From Nakamurella leprariae (GTDB lineage Bacteria > Actinomycetota > Actinomycetes > Mycobacteriales > Nakamurellaceae), in the NCBI RefSeq assembly GCF_016918035.1, contig NZ_JAERWK010000015.1, positions 124,001 through 188,000 of the forward strand: a DNA stretch of 64,000 nt. The letters are read 5' to 3'. The notes beneath the pieces are model-generated. The model had not been told where the DNA came from, did no database searches, and saw only the letters and a program-made list of their open reading frames with translations. This document shows, one piece after another, positions 55,208 through 63,948 of this stretch; within the stretch, counting starts at the first letter, position 1, and each line of letters starts with the position of its first letter. A program made the position numbers and the translations under genes.

Positions 55208-56689
55208 TCAGGATCCGGGCAGCAGGTGCAGCGCTGTGCCGTAGCCGGGCACCGGGACGCCGAGGCCGAGCATCCGGCGACAGGCCTCTCGCGGCGGGAT
55301 GCCCCGCTCCTGGCTGATCCGGGCGATGGCCCCCGCGATCTGCGGCGCGGCGAAGGACGTCCCGCTCCACAGCGCCCACGGCTCCTCGGGGGCGTCCGGG
55401 CCCGCCTCCGGGAAGGTGTCCGGCCCGTCGGACCCCGGGCCGGGCGGGTCGAAGCCCTCGTACTCCACGCCGCGGACGTAGGTGGAGAACACGCCCTCGC
55501 CGATGGTCGAGCAGTCCACCCACGATCCGCGGTTCGACCAGGCCGCCGGCTGCAGGTCGGCGCGCAGCGCGGCCACCGACACCACCTCGCGGAACGCCGC
55601 CGGCCAGGCCGGCCGCTCGGTACCGCTGTTGCCGGCGGCGGCCACGCACAGCACGTCCGGGAACTGTTCGGCCAGCAGGTCCAGCGCCACCCGGATGGCC
55701 AGGGGCGGCTGGTCGGCGTCGGTCTCCGAACCCAGCGACAGGTTGATCACGGTCGCCCCGTCCCGGGCCGCCGCCAGCATGGCCTTGGCCACGTCGACCT
55801 CGGAACCGATGCCGTCGCTGTCCACCGCGCGGTAGCTGCGCACGGTCACCTTCGGCGCCACCTGCTGGACGATCCCGGCGACGAAGGTGCCGTGGCCGGC
55901 GCCGTAATCGAGGTAGCCGTCAGGGCCTGGGGTGTCGTCCCAGGAGTAGACGTCCAGCGGGTCGATGCCGGACGGGCCGGCCGCGTCGGCCACCCCGGCC
56001 AGCCAGCCGTCCGACCGGTCCGCCGCGGTGATGCCGGTGTCGATGACGGCCACGGTCACCGGGCTCGGCGCGGCCAGCAGCTGCGGCGTCCACGGCGGCG
56101 GGAAGGACAGGGTGCGGGCGGTGTTCTCCGGGCCGCCGGTGCCCTTGATGATCGGGTTCAGCGGGGCGACGTGGTTCAGCCCGCAGGGGTAGCCCAGCTC
56201 GCGCAGCCGGGCGGCGACGTCCCGCAGCGTCTGCACGGACGCCGAGCGGGGCACCAGCCGCACCAGCCGCCGGTCGAGCTCGTCGACCGGCACCGGGTCG
56301 TGGAAGTCGGCCTGGGCCAGCACGTCCCGGGCCGGGCCGCGCCGGAACGCGGCGGTCGAGCCGTCCAGGTCGGCGGCCATCATCAGCAGCTCGTCGACCA
56401 CCAGGGTGAGCGAGTCCTGGTCGGGCAGCAGGCTGAACTGCAGCACCGGCCGGGCGGCCAGCCCCTCCTGCGGTCGCGAGCGCCGTTCCTGCAGACCGCG
56501 CAGGGCGCGCCGGAGGTCGTCCGACCCGGTGCGGGACGCGCCGAGGCTGCCCACCTGGGCAGCGACCCCGGCGTGGTCGCGGTCGTCGGCCGGCGGGTAG
56601 GCGGTCGTGGCGAAATCGGTGCCGAAGACGGTGCCGGCGGCACCCCGGTCATCGGCCGGCTGCTGCGCCGGCGGTTCTCCGTTGGACAT
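55208..56689 (-). CDS. Cytoplasmic subtilisin-like (S8) serine protease
   Basis: 493 residues with the S8 triad in VAVIDTGI (Asp217), GAGHGTFVAGI (His266) and SGTSFAAPQIAG (Ser445); the oxyanion Asn lies in AAAGNSGTERP. No signal peptide or transmembrane helix is present, and the N-terminal 200 residues are an unusual non-propeptide-like domain, so it should act inside the cell. Start ATG 56689. It follows the CHAT gene on the same strand after 177 bp. In bacterial cell-death modules, proteases of this kind activate effectors; its partner here is unknown. Confidence 0.9.
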   Translation of the reverse strand: MSNGEPPAQQPADDRGAAGTVFGTDFATTAYPPADDRDHAGVAAQVGSLGASRTGSDDLRRALRGLQERRSRPQEGLAARPVLQFSLLPDQDSLTLVVDELLMMAADLDGSTAAFRRGPARDVLAQADFHDPVPVDELDRRLVRLVPRSASVQTLRDVAARLRELGYPCGLNHVAPLNPIIKGTGGPENTARTLSFPPPWTPQLLAAPSPVTVAVIDTGITAADRSDGWLAGVADAAGPSGIDPLDVYSWDDTPGPDGYLDYGAGHGTFVAGIVQQVAPKVTVRSYRAVDSDGIGSEVDVAKAMLAAARDGATVINLSLGSETDADQPPLAIRVALDLLAEQFPDVLCVAAAGNSGTERPAWPAAFREVVSVAALRADLQPAAWSNRGSWVDCSTIGEGVFSTYVRGVEYEGFDPPGPGSDGPDTFPEAGPDAPEEPWALWSGTSFAAPQIAGAIARISQERGIPPREACRRMLGLGVPVPGYGTALHLLPGS

Positions 56690-56866
56690 GGGCGGGCGCC
56701 GTCCTCTCCGGGCATCGGGTCAACCGTGGTGGCTCTGCGGTGCGCGGTCCGCCGACGATCCCATCGTCGCTGGCGTGCCGGATCGTAGTGCGGTGTCCGC
56801 GCACCAGCCGGATCAGGGAGGACGGACGGTGATACACGGCGCTGCCGGACCGGTGCAGACGGCGCG

Positions 56867-59698
56867 TCAGGCGGCGCCGTAGGCGTTGAACGCGCACCAG
56901 GTGACGAAGTGGGCGGGGTCGTCGGGGTCCAGCACCGAGCGGGCGGTGGCCAGGGCGGAGGCCATGGTCCCGCCGTCGGCCAGCGCCGCGTGCAGCACCG
57001 GCATGATCAGCGCCGACGCCGCGTCGGGCACGGCCACCACGCTGGCCAGCACACCGCGGGTGCCGCGGGCCAGCAGGGCGCTGACGAAGCCGAGCACGTC
57101 GTCGGCGCCGAACCCGATGCCCGCGGCCGAGTTGCACGCGGCCAGCACCATCCGCCGCGGTGCGGCCGCGGCCAGGTCGAGCTCGTGCAGGGTGAGGGCG
57201 CCGTCGGTGAGCTGCAGCGAGCTGAACATGGGGTTGTCGGCCCGCAGCCGGCTGTGGCAGGCCAGGTGGGCCAGCTCGACCTGACCCAGCAGCTGCTGAG
57301 TCGCGGCCACGGTGCTGTCCGGGGGCAGCAGTGCGTCCGCGTTCGGGTAGACGCGTTGCAGGGCCAGCACCTCGGTGCGCGCGCCCTGCAGGCCGGGACC
57401 GGCGACCAGGGCGGTGGCCGCACGACCGTTCCCGTGCCCATCGGACCGTTCCGCGATGCCGGTCGCCCACACCGCGGCGGACGGCGCGACCGCGACCGGG
57501 CCGCTGCGCAGCGCCGACCACGGCACCCGGTGCAGGATCGCGCTGGGCACCACCACCAGTTCGGTAACCGGGTCGAGGGCCAGCGGATCGATCAACCGGG
57601 CGGCCAGATCGGCCACCGCGCGTCCCGCCGCGGCCCGGGCCGCGCGCCTGGCCGCGCCCACCGGTCCCGGCCGGGACAGCCGTCGGACCGCGAACATCAG
57701 CCGCTCGACCGCCTCCAGGACGGGTGCCGGCTGGCCCAGGTCGACCACCGCCACGCCCCGCGGGCCGACGGTCACCGCCACCAGCCGGTCGGCCAGCGCC
57801 GCATAGCTGACCAGGGCGCGGCCGGCCAGCAGTCGGCGCAGCCGGGTGGGGGAGACGCCGGCGAACGCACTGCTGTCCGCCGAGCCGGCCACCTGACCGT
57901 CCGCGGCCTCGTCGGCCGGCCCGGACCCGGCGCGGCGGCGGGTGATCCGTCCGATGCGCCGTTCCAGCGCGGCCTGTCGGGCCAGCAGGTCGACGGGGTC
58001 GCCGTCCCCGCGCTCCAGCTCGGCGCCGACCGCCCGCAGTTCGGCCAGCTCGTCGCCGAGGCCGCCGTCCGGCACCGGGGCGACCGCGGTGAGCGACGCC
58101 GCCCGGGTCCGCTCGGTCCAGGCGAACACCTGGGCTGCCGTCCCGCCCCGGAGTAGTTCCTCGAGCCCGAGCCGACCCAGGTCACCCCCGTGGTCGCCGG
58201 CGCGGACCCGCATCTCCAGCGACCCGAAGGCGTCCCGGTGCCGGGCCAGGTCGGACAGCCCGGCCCGGCAGTGCCGCAGCACCTCGTCCCGGTCGCCGCG
58301 GGTGCGCGCGGCCAGGGCGCCGGCCAGCGCGCCGTGCAGGCGCAGCAGCACCGGGCCGCCCTCGGCCAGCCGGACCGCCCGCGTCAGGTGGGTGACCGCC
58401 GGCGCCGGGGATCCGGCGGCCAGCGCGGTCCGCCCGGCCACCAGGTGGGCGTGCACCGCCGCGGCCACCGGACCGAGCTGGTCGACGGTGGCGGCGGCCC
58501 GGCTCACCTGGGCCGGGGTCACCGGGTCGGGCATGGGCGGAGGTTCCGGCGCCTCCGGGTGCAGTGGCGACCCGGCCGCTGCGGCGAGGTCGGGTCGGGG
58601 CGCCGCCCGCGTGTGCGGGGCGGGTGGCTCGTCCGTCCGGGCAGGTGCCTCGGTGCCGACGGGCCCGAGCGAGGCCTCGGCCTGCAGCACCGTCGCCCGT
58701 GCGGCCCACAGTGGTCGGCGCTGCTCGCGGAACATCTGGTGGGCCTGGTGCGCCCAGCGCCGGGCCTCCGCCGCCCGGTCCTGCAGCAGTCGGGCCGTCG
58801 CGAGCCGCAGGATGCCCTCGGCCGCCATCAGCCCGGCGCCCCGCTGCTGGAACTCGGCGGTGACCCGTTCGGCCACCTCGGCGGCCTCGCTGACCAGGCG
58901 CAGGTCGAGCAGGGCGTCGGCGTACTCGATGGCGTGCTCGGCCGAGCTGGACCCGGCTACGGCGAACAGCTCCTCGGCCTGCTCGAACTGCTCGAGCCCG
59001 TCCAGGATGCGGCCGGCGTGCAGCGACACCCAGGCCCGGCTGCTGGCCACGTTGGCCGCGAGCACCGGGGAACCCTCGGCCGCCCGCCGGGCCAGTTCCA
59101 GCGCTCCGAACGCGGCGGCCGGGCGGCCGAGCTGGATCTCGATGAGACCGAGGTTGTTGCCCGCCTTGGCGGTGAGCACCGAGCCGATGTCGGGGGCGGC
59201 CAGCACGGTGCGGTAGTGACCGGCCGCCTCGGACAACCGCCCGAGGTTCTGGGCCAGCACGCCGTGCTGGAAGGCAGCCAGCCGGGCCACCGGCGGATCC
59301 TCCGGGTCGCCGGGATCGGCCGTGCCGGTCGGTCCGGACGCGGGCACCGGCAGCGCGGCGGCCTCGGCCAGGTCGCGGAAGGCGGCCGTGGAACGGCCCA
59401 GGGCCATCTGGGCGCCGGCCCGGCTGACCAGCGCGGCGCCCAGGTCGTCGACCCGGGACGACCGGCGGGCCACCCGCACCGCGCGGTCGAGAGTGGTCTT
59501 GGCCGCGGCCGCGTCCAGCGTGGTGAGCAGCGCCGAACCGATGGTGTGCAGGGCCAGCACCTCGGCCTCGGTGTCACCCGCCTGGCGGGCCGCCGCCAGC
59601 AGGTCCCGCACCTCCGGCAGGTGGCGGACTGGATCGGCCACGGTCAGCCGGCGCAGTTCCCGGGCCCGCCGGGCCAGCTCCGGCGCGGCCGTCGTCAT
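56867..59698 (-). CDS. TPR-CHAT caspase-fold protease
   Basis: 943 residues. The N-terminal 350 residues are tetratricopeptide-like helices (VLALHTIGSALLTTLDAAAA, NNLGLIEIQLGRPAAAFGAL, AWVSLHAGRILDGLEQFEQA); the C-terminal 280 residues are a CHAT domain with catalytic His815 in LACHSRLRADNPMFS and Cys855 in VLAACNSAAGIGFGADD. The middle region holds a disordered Pro/Ala stretch and helical repeats. CHAT proteases respond to a ligand bound by the TPR and cleave a target. The start ATG 59698 overlaps the membrane gene's stop (ATGA). Confidence 0.92.
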   Translation of the reverse strand: MTTAAPELARRARELRRLTVADPVRHLPEVRDLLAAARQAGDTEAEVLALHTIGSALLTTLDAAAAKTTLDRAVRVARRSSRVDDLGAALVSRAGAQMALGRSTAAFRDLAEAAALPVPASGPTGTADPGDPEDPPVARLAAFQHGVLAQNLGRLSEAAGHYRTVLAAPDIGSVLTAKAGNNLGLIEIQLGRPAAAFGALELARRAAEGSPVLAANVASSRAWVSLHAGRILDGLEQFEQAEELFAVAGSSSAEHAIEYADALLDLRLVSEAAEVAERVTAEFQQRGAGLMAAEGILRLATARLLQDRAAEARRWAHQAHQMFREQRRPLWAARATVLQAEASLGPVGTEAPARTDEPPAPHTRAAPRPDLAAAAGSPLHPEAPEPPPMPDPVTPAQVSRAAATVDQLGPVAAAVHAHLVAGRTALAAGSPAPAVTHLTRAVRLAEGGPVLLRLHGALAGALAARTRGDRDEVLRHCRAGLSDLARHRDAFGSLEMRVRAGDHGGDLGRLGLEELLRGGTAAQVFAWTERTRAASLTAVAPVPDGGLGDELAELRAVGAELERGDGDPVDLLARQAALERRIGRITRRRAGSGPADEAADGQVAGSADSSAFAGVSPTRLRRLLAGRALVSYAALADRLVAVTVGPRGVAVVDLGQPAPVLEAVERLMFAVRRLSRPGPVGAARRAARAAAGRAVADLAARLIDPLALDPVTELVVVPSAILHRVPWSALRSGPVAVAPSAAVWATGIAERSDGHGNGRAATALVAGPGLQGARTEVLALQRVYPNADALLPPDSTVAATQQLLGQVELAHLACHSRLRADNPMFSSLQLTDGALTLHELDLAAAAPRRMVLAACNSAAGIGFGADDVLGFVSALLARGTRGVLASVVAVPDAASALIMPVLHAALADGGTMASALATARSVLDPDDPAHFVTWCAFNAYGAA

Positions 59699-60552
59699 CG
59701 GGGCTCGGCCGGATCGGCGTTCTCCCGGGCGGTGTCGGGGGCCGTCTCGGGCGTGGTTCCGGGGCTGGTCCCGGGGGCCGTCGGCCCGGCGGCGGCCCCG
59801 GCCGTCCCCGCCACCGCCGTGCGGGCGGCGGTGGGTCGGCCGGCGATCAGGTCGGAGACCCGGTCCCAGCGCGGATCCCACCGGGCGTCCCAGGCCCGGG
59901 TGCGGACGGCGGCCCTGGCCCGCCTGCGCTTGCCGTACCAGCGCCGAGCCCACCAGGATCCGGGCCGGGCCAGCCGGAACGCGGCCACCCACGCGATGAA
60001 CGGGACGAAGCAGCTGAGCAGGGCGGTGCGGTACTTGCCCTTGAGCACGGTGATGAGGGCCAGCAGCGCGTGCACGACGACCACGGTGGTCAGCGACAAC
60101 CGGACGCCCAGTTCACCGGCCGACAGCTGGTCGACGCCGTTGGGCGACAGGCCGACCAGACCGAAGCCCATCACGGCGGCGGTGAAGCCGATGACCTCCA
60201 CCGACAGTCGTCCCTCGGACGACCAGTACACGTCCTGCAGGTGCAGGATCAGCGCGAACTCGTCCAGCACCAGCGACATCCCGACGCCGATGGCCACCGC
60301 CGCGATGTGCACCCACGGGCGCTGTGGGGTGGAGATGGCCAGCAGCGCACCGGCGACCAGCAGCAGGATCCCCGGGACCGCGTGGTGGACGTGGGTGCCG
60401 GAGCTGGTGACGTTGTCCCTGAACGGACCCCGTCCGGCCCGGATCGACCGGGTGATCAGGCGGGTGACCAGGAACGTCGCGATGAAGGCGGCCAGGCACA
60501 GCAGGAGGGGCAACTTGCCCGGCTCCACGATGTTGCGTTCCCACCACCCCAC
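59695..60552 (-). CDS. Conserved actinobacterial integral membrane protein
   Basis: 285 residues. About five hydrophobic segments: LPLLLCLAAFIATFLVTRLI, AVPGILLLVAGALLAIS, VHIAAVAIGVGMSLVLDEFA, VEVIGFTAAVMGFGLVGLS and VVVVHALLALITVL; the conserved THVHHAVPG and LDEFALILHLQDVYW suggest a possible metal-binding or catalytic His/Asp/Glu core. A cytoplasmic Pro/Thr/Ala-rich tail of 90 residues follows. Coupled by ATGA to the CHAT gene and first of the module; it may be the membrane partner of the proteases. No function is known to me. Confidence 0.8.
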   Translation of the reverse strand: MGWWERNIVEPGKLPLLLCLAAFIATFLVTRLITRSIRAGRGPFRDNVTSSGTHVHHAVPGILLLVAGALLAISTPQRPWVHIAAVAIGVGMSLVLDEFALILHLQDVYWSSEGRLSVEVIGFTAAVMGFGLVGLSPNGVDQLSAGELGVRLSLTTVVVVHALLALITVLKGKYRTALLSCFVPFIAWVAAFRLARPGSWWARRWYGKRRRARAAVRTRAWDARWDPRWDRVSDLIAGRPTAARTAVAGTAGAAAGPTAPGTSPGTTPETAPDTARENADPAEPR

Positions 60553-60609
60553 TGATCCAGCCTAGAGGGGGACCCGGACAGGACGGATGCCGTGCGCGGT
60601 CGGGGCTGC

Positions 60610-60761
60610 GCCGCGGCTGCGTGATCAGGGTGCGGCTGCGTGTTCAGGGCGCGGCTGGATGGGATGCGCCGGGTCTGCGCCCTTGCTGCGCAGGTGCGCC
60701 GGGGATCGGCGGCGCGGATGTGGGTCAGCGGCGCGGATGAGCCGCGGCTGCGTGATCAGGG
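60610..60761 (+). repeat. Intergenic direct repeats upstream of recQ-like gene
   Basis: The 444-bp gap between the membrane protein start (60552) and the helicase start (60997) contains a 21-bp direct repeat, GCCGCGGCTGCGTGATCAGG(G), at 60610-60630 and 60741-60761, with a degenerate third copy at 60631-60649. No gene is supported in this gap, although a stop-terminated open frame on the plus strand ending near 60985 has protein-like composition. Confidence 0.6.
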
Positions 60762-60996
60762 CGCAGATCACCCGGATCCGGCATCCCGCCGCCCGGGTTC
60801 AGTCGGCCACGGCCGTCCGGCGAGTGCTGGACCAGCCCGGGGTACCGCCGGACGGCCGGGCACATCGAAGCCGAGCACGACGGGCTGGACGCCGGCCGGC
60901 TCGGCGCCGATCTGCTCGAGCGGCTGGCCGCCACCGGCGGTCCGGTGCGGCGCGCGGACGTCATGCCTGTCGGGGGTCGCTCGTAGCCTGCGTCCC

Positions 60997-63210
60997 ATGG
61001 ATGCCACCACCGTGCCCGTCGACGCCGGCCTGGAACAGCGGGCCACCGAACGGCTGCGCGCCCTGGTCGGCTCGCCGACGGCGGAGCTGCGGGCCGATCA
61101 GCTCACCGCGGTGCGGGCGCTGGTGGAGGACCGCCGCCGGGCCCTGGTCGTGCAGCGCACGGGGTGGGGCAAGTCGGCGGTGTACTTCGTGGCCACCGCG
61201 CTGCTGCGTGAGCAGGGGGCCGGCCCGACGGTCATCATCTCGCCGCTGCTGGCGTTGATGCGCAACCAGATCGCCGCGGCGCAGCGAGCCGGGATCCGCG
61301 CGGTGACGATCAACTCGGCCAACGCGCACGAGTGGGAGCAGGTCCACCGGGACATCCACGACGGCGCGGTGGACGTGCTGCTGGTCTCGCCGGAGCGGCT
61401 CAACCATCCCGGGTTCCGGGACGAGGTGCTCGGCCGGCTGGCCGCCAGCGCCGGACTGGTCGTCATCGACGAGGCGCACTGCATCTCCGACTGGGGTCAC
61501 GACTTCCGGCCCGACTACCGGCGGATCCGCACGCTGCTCGGTGAGCTGCCCGCCGGCATCCCGGTGCTGGCCACCACGGCCACCGCCAACGCGCGGGTGG
61601 TGCGCGACGTGGCCGAGCAGCTGCACGGCGACCGGGTCGGCACGGCCGATCTCGCACTGGGTCTGGACGACGAGGTGGTGGTGCTGCGTGGTTCGCTCGA
61701 CCGCGGGTCGCTGCACCTGGGGGTGGTGTCGCTGCCGGACCACGCCAGCCGGCTGGGCTGGCTGACCGAGCGGCTGCGGCAGCTGGACGGCTCCGGGATC
61801 ATCTACTGTCTGACCATCGCCGTGGCCGAGCAGGTGGCCGATCACCTGCGTCGCCAGGGTCTGGCCGTGGCGGCGTACTCCGGCCGGACCGATCCGACCG
61901 AGCGGGCCACCATCGAGGACGACCTGCTGGCCGACCGGCTGCGCGCGGTGGTGGCCACGTCCGCGTTGGGCATGGGGTTCGACAAACCGAACCTGCGGTT
62001 CGTGTACCACCTGGGCGCGCCGGCGTCCCCGATCAGCTATTACCAGCAGGTCGGCCGAGCCGGGCGTGGGGTGGCCGAGGCCGAGGCGGTGCTGCTGCCC
62101 GGGACCGAGGACCAGGACATCTGGCGCTACTTCGGGTCGCTGGCCTTCCCGGAGCAGAGCCGGGTGCGCCGCACCCTGCAGGCGCTGGACGAGGCGGAGC
62201 GGCCGCTGTCGGTGCCGGCGCTGGAACCGCTGGTCGACCTGCGCCGGTCCCGGCTGGAGATGATGCTCAAGGTGCTGGACGTGGACGGCGCCGTCCGCCG
62301 GGTCACCGGGGGCTGGACCGCCACCGGGCAGCCGTGGGAGTACGACGCCGACCGCTACGCCCGGGTCGCCGCGACCCGTGACGCCGAGCAGCAGGCCATG
62401 CTCGACTACCAGCGCACCGACGAGTGCCGGATGGCGTTCCTGCGCCGGCAGCTCGACGACGTGGACCTGCCGGACGGTGGCGGGGGAGATGGCTGGCGGT
62501 GCGGCCGCTGCGACACCTGCGGTGGTCTGACCCTGGCCACGACGGTGTCGGACGAGCTCATCGGCCGGGCCCGGACCGGGCTGGCCGTGCCCGGCGTGCC
62601 GATCGCCGCGCGGGGGCAGTGGCCGTCCGGGATGGCCGCGCTCGGTCTGCCCTGGTCCGGTCGACTGCCGGCGGGGGAGAAGGCGGCCGCCGGGCGCGCC
62701 GTCGGTCGGCTGGACGGTCTGGGCTGGGGGCAGGCGTTGCGCGAGGCGTTCGCGCCGGAGGCCCCGGACGGCCCGGTGGCGGTGCCGCTCCGGCACGCCG
62801 CCGTGCAGGTGCTGGACGCGTGGGCTGCGCTCGACACCGACGACCCGGGACATCTGCCCCGGCTGGACGGCGTGGCGATCATCTCGTCGCTCCGCCGGCC
62901 ACAGCTCATCGAGCACCTGGGCACCGGCCTGGCCAAGGTGCTGGGGGTGCCGGTGCTGGCCCGGCTGGTGCCCGATCCGGACGTGCCCCCGGCCGACCCG
63001 GACCGGGGCACCAACTCGGCCCAGCGGCTGCGCCAGGTCGCCGACCGGTTCCGGCTCGAGACTCCCGAAGGAGCAGCGGCACTCGCCGAGCAGCGACTGC
63101 TGCTGGTCGACGACTGGACGGACACCGGCTGGACCCTCACCGTCGCGGCCCGGGTGCTGCGCCGGGCCGGCGCGGCCGCCGTGCACCCGTTCACACTGGC
63201 CGTCCGCTGA
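60997..63210 (+). CDS. RecQ-family DNA helicase fused to a phosphoribosyltransferase-like domain
   Basis: 737 residues. Superfamily 2 helicase motifs: Walker A RTGWGKSAVYF (Lys59), ISPLLALMRNQI, DEAHCISDWGHDFRPDYRRI (158-177), LATTATAN, and motif VI QVGRAGRG. The RecQ zinc-binding Cys set is partial: DECRMAFLRRQL and WRCGRCDTCGG. After it comes a region without HRDC domain and then a C-terminal type I phosphoribosyltransferase-like block, GVAIISSLRRPQLIEHLGTG to LLLVDDWTDTGWTLTVAARV, with the PRPP loop DDWTDTGWT (705-713). It unwinds DNA 3' to 5'; the C-terminal activity is unknown. Start ATG 60997. Confidence 0.92.
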   Translation: MDATTVPVDAGLEQRATERLRALVGSPTAELRADQLTAVRALVEDRRRALVVQRTGWGKSAVYFVATALLREQGAGPTVIISPLLALMRNQIAAAQRAGIRAVTINSANAHEWEQVHRDIHDGAVDVLLVSPERLNHPGFRDEVLGRLAASAGLVVIDEAHCISDWGHDFRPDYRRIRTLLGELPAGIPVLATTATANARVVRDVAEQLHGDRVGTADLALGLDDEVVVLRGSLDRGSLHLGVVSLPDHASRLGWLTERLRQLDGSGIIYCLTIAVAEQVADHLRRQGLAVAAYSGRTDPTERATIEDDLLADRLRAVVATSALGMGFDKPNLRFVYHLGAPASPISYYQQVGRAGRGVAEAEAVLLPGTEDQDIWRYFGSLAFPEQSRVRRTLQALDEAERPLSVPALEPLVDLRRSRLEMMLKVLDVDGAVRRVTGGWTATGQPWEYDADRYARVAATRDAEQQAMLDYQRTDECRMAFLRRQLDDVDLPDGGGGDGWRCGRCDTCGGLTLATTVSDELIGRARTGLAVPGVPIAARGQWPSGMAALGLPWSGRLPAGEKAAAGRAVGRLDGLGWGQALREAFAPEAPDGPVAVPLRHAAVQVLDAWAALDTDDPGHLPRLDGVAIISSLRRPQLIEHLGTGLAKVLGVPVLARLVPDPDVPPADPDRGTNSAQRLRQVADRFRLETPEGAAALAEQRLLLVDDWTDTGWTLTVAARVLRRAGAAAVHPFTLAVR

Positions 63211-63237
63211 CCGTGCGCTGACGCTGATCGGCACACG

Positions 63238-63274
63238 ACTCGGGGCGCCCACCGTGATGGTGGGCGCCCCGAGT
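63238..63274. terminator. Bidirectional hairpin terminator
   Basis: Perfect 16-bp stem ACTCGGGGCGCCCACC/GGTGGGCGCCCCGAGT with loop GTGAT between the convergent helicase and DUF3618 genes. Confidence 0.85.
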
Positions 63275-63309
63275 ACGGATCGCGACCGACGCGCGGCGCG
63301 GGAGGTCGG

Positions 63310-63948
63310 TCAGGACCGCTGCTGCTGGGCAGCGTCCTTCGTCGTCCCCGCCGCGTCCTGGGCGTCCTGCTTGACGTCCTGGGCGGCGTGCTGGGCATCG
63401 TCCTTGACGCTCTGCGCCTGCGCGGCGCCCTCCTCCTTGACGGTCTGCGCCGCCTCGGTGGCCGTCGACTTCACCGACTCCACCGCCTGCTGCGCAGGCT
63501 CCTTGAGGTGCTCGGCGACCTCCTTGGCCTGATCACCCAACTGCGAGACCAGCGGCTGCGCCTGTTCCTTCACCGCCTGCACGGCCTGGCGCTCCCGCTG
63601 GCTGGCCGGCAGCAGCGAGGCCAGCAGCGCGCCCGCGCCGAACGCGATGAGCCCGGCGGCCAGCGGGTTGCCCCGGGTCTGCCGGCGCACCGCCGACTGG
63701 GTCCCGGAGGCGGTGTCGCTGATCGAGTCGCTCACCGAGGACGCCGTCGACCGACTGGAGTCGGCCAGATCGGCGGCCTGGCCCATCACCTTGTCCTTGA
63801 CGCCCACCACGGTGCTCACCACCCTGTTCTTCTGCCGCTGGGCGATGCTGGCCGGATTGACCCGGTCGGACAGGGCGTTCACGTTGTGGCTGAGATCGCC
63901 TCGGGTGCGCTCGATCTCGCGACGGATCTGGTCGGGGTCGTCGGCCAT
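63310..63948 (-). CDS. DUF3618 membrane protein with amphipathic tail
   Basis: 212 residues. N-terminal DUF3618 motif IRREIERTRGDLSHNVNALS, a probable single membrane segment LAAGLIAFGAGALLASLLPA near the middle, and a C-terminal run of charged Ala/Lys/Glu/Gln repeats (VKEEGAAQAQSVKDDAQHAA) that would form long amphipathic helices like late-embryogenesis-type proteins. Such proteins are common in actinomycetes and may relate to envelope or stress; function unknown. Start ATG 63948 with AAGGAG upstream. The last 52 bases of the window hold the start of nothing identifiable. Confidence 0.88.
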   Translation of the reverse strand: MADDPDQIRREIERTRGDLSHNVNALSDRVNPASIAQRQKNRVVSTVVGVKDKVMGQAADLADSSRSTASSVSDSISDTASGTQSAVRRQTRGNPLAAGLIAFGAGALLASLLPASQRERQAVQAVKEQAQPLVSQLGDQAKEVAEHLKEPAQQAVESVKSTATEAAQTVKEEGAAQAQSVKDDAQHAAQDVKQDAQDAAGTTKDAAQQQRS

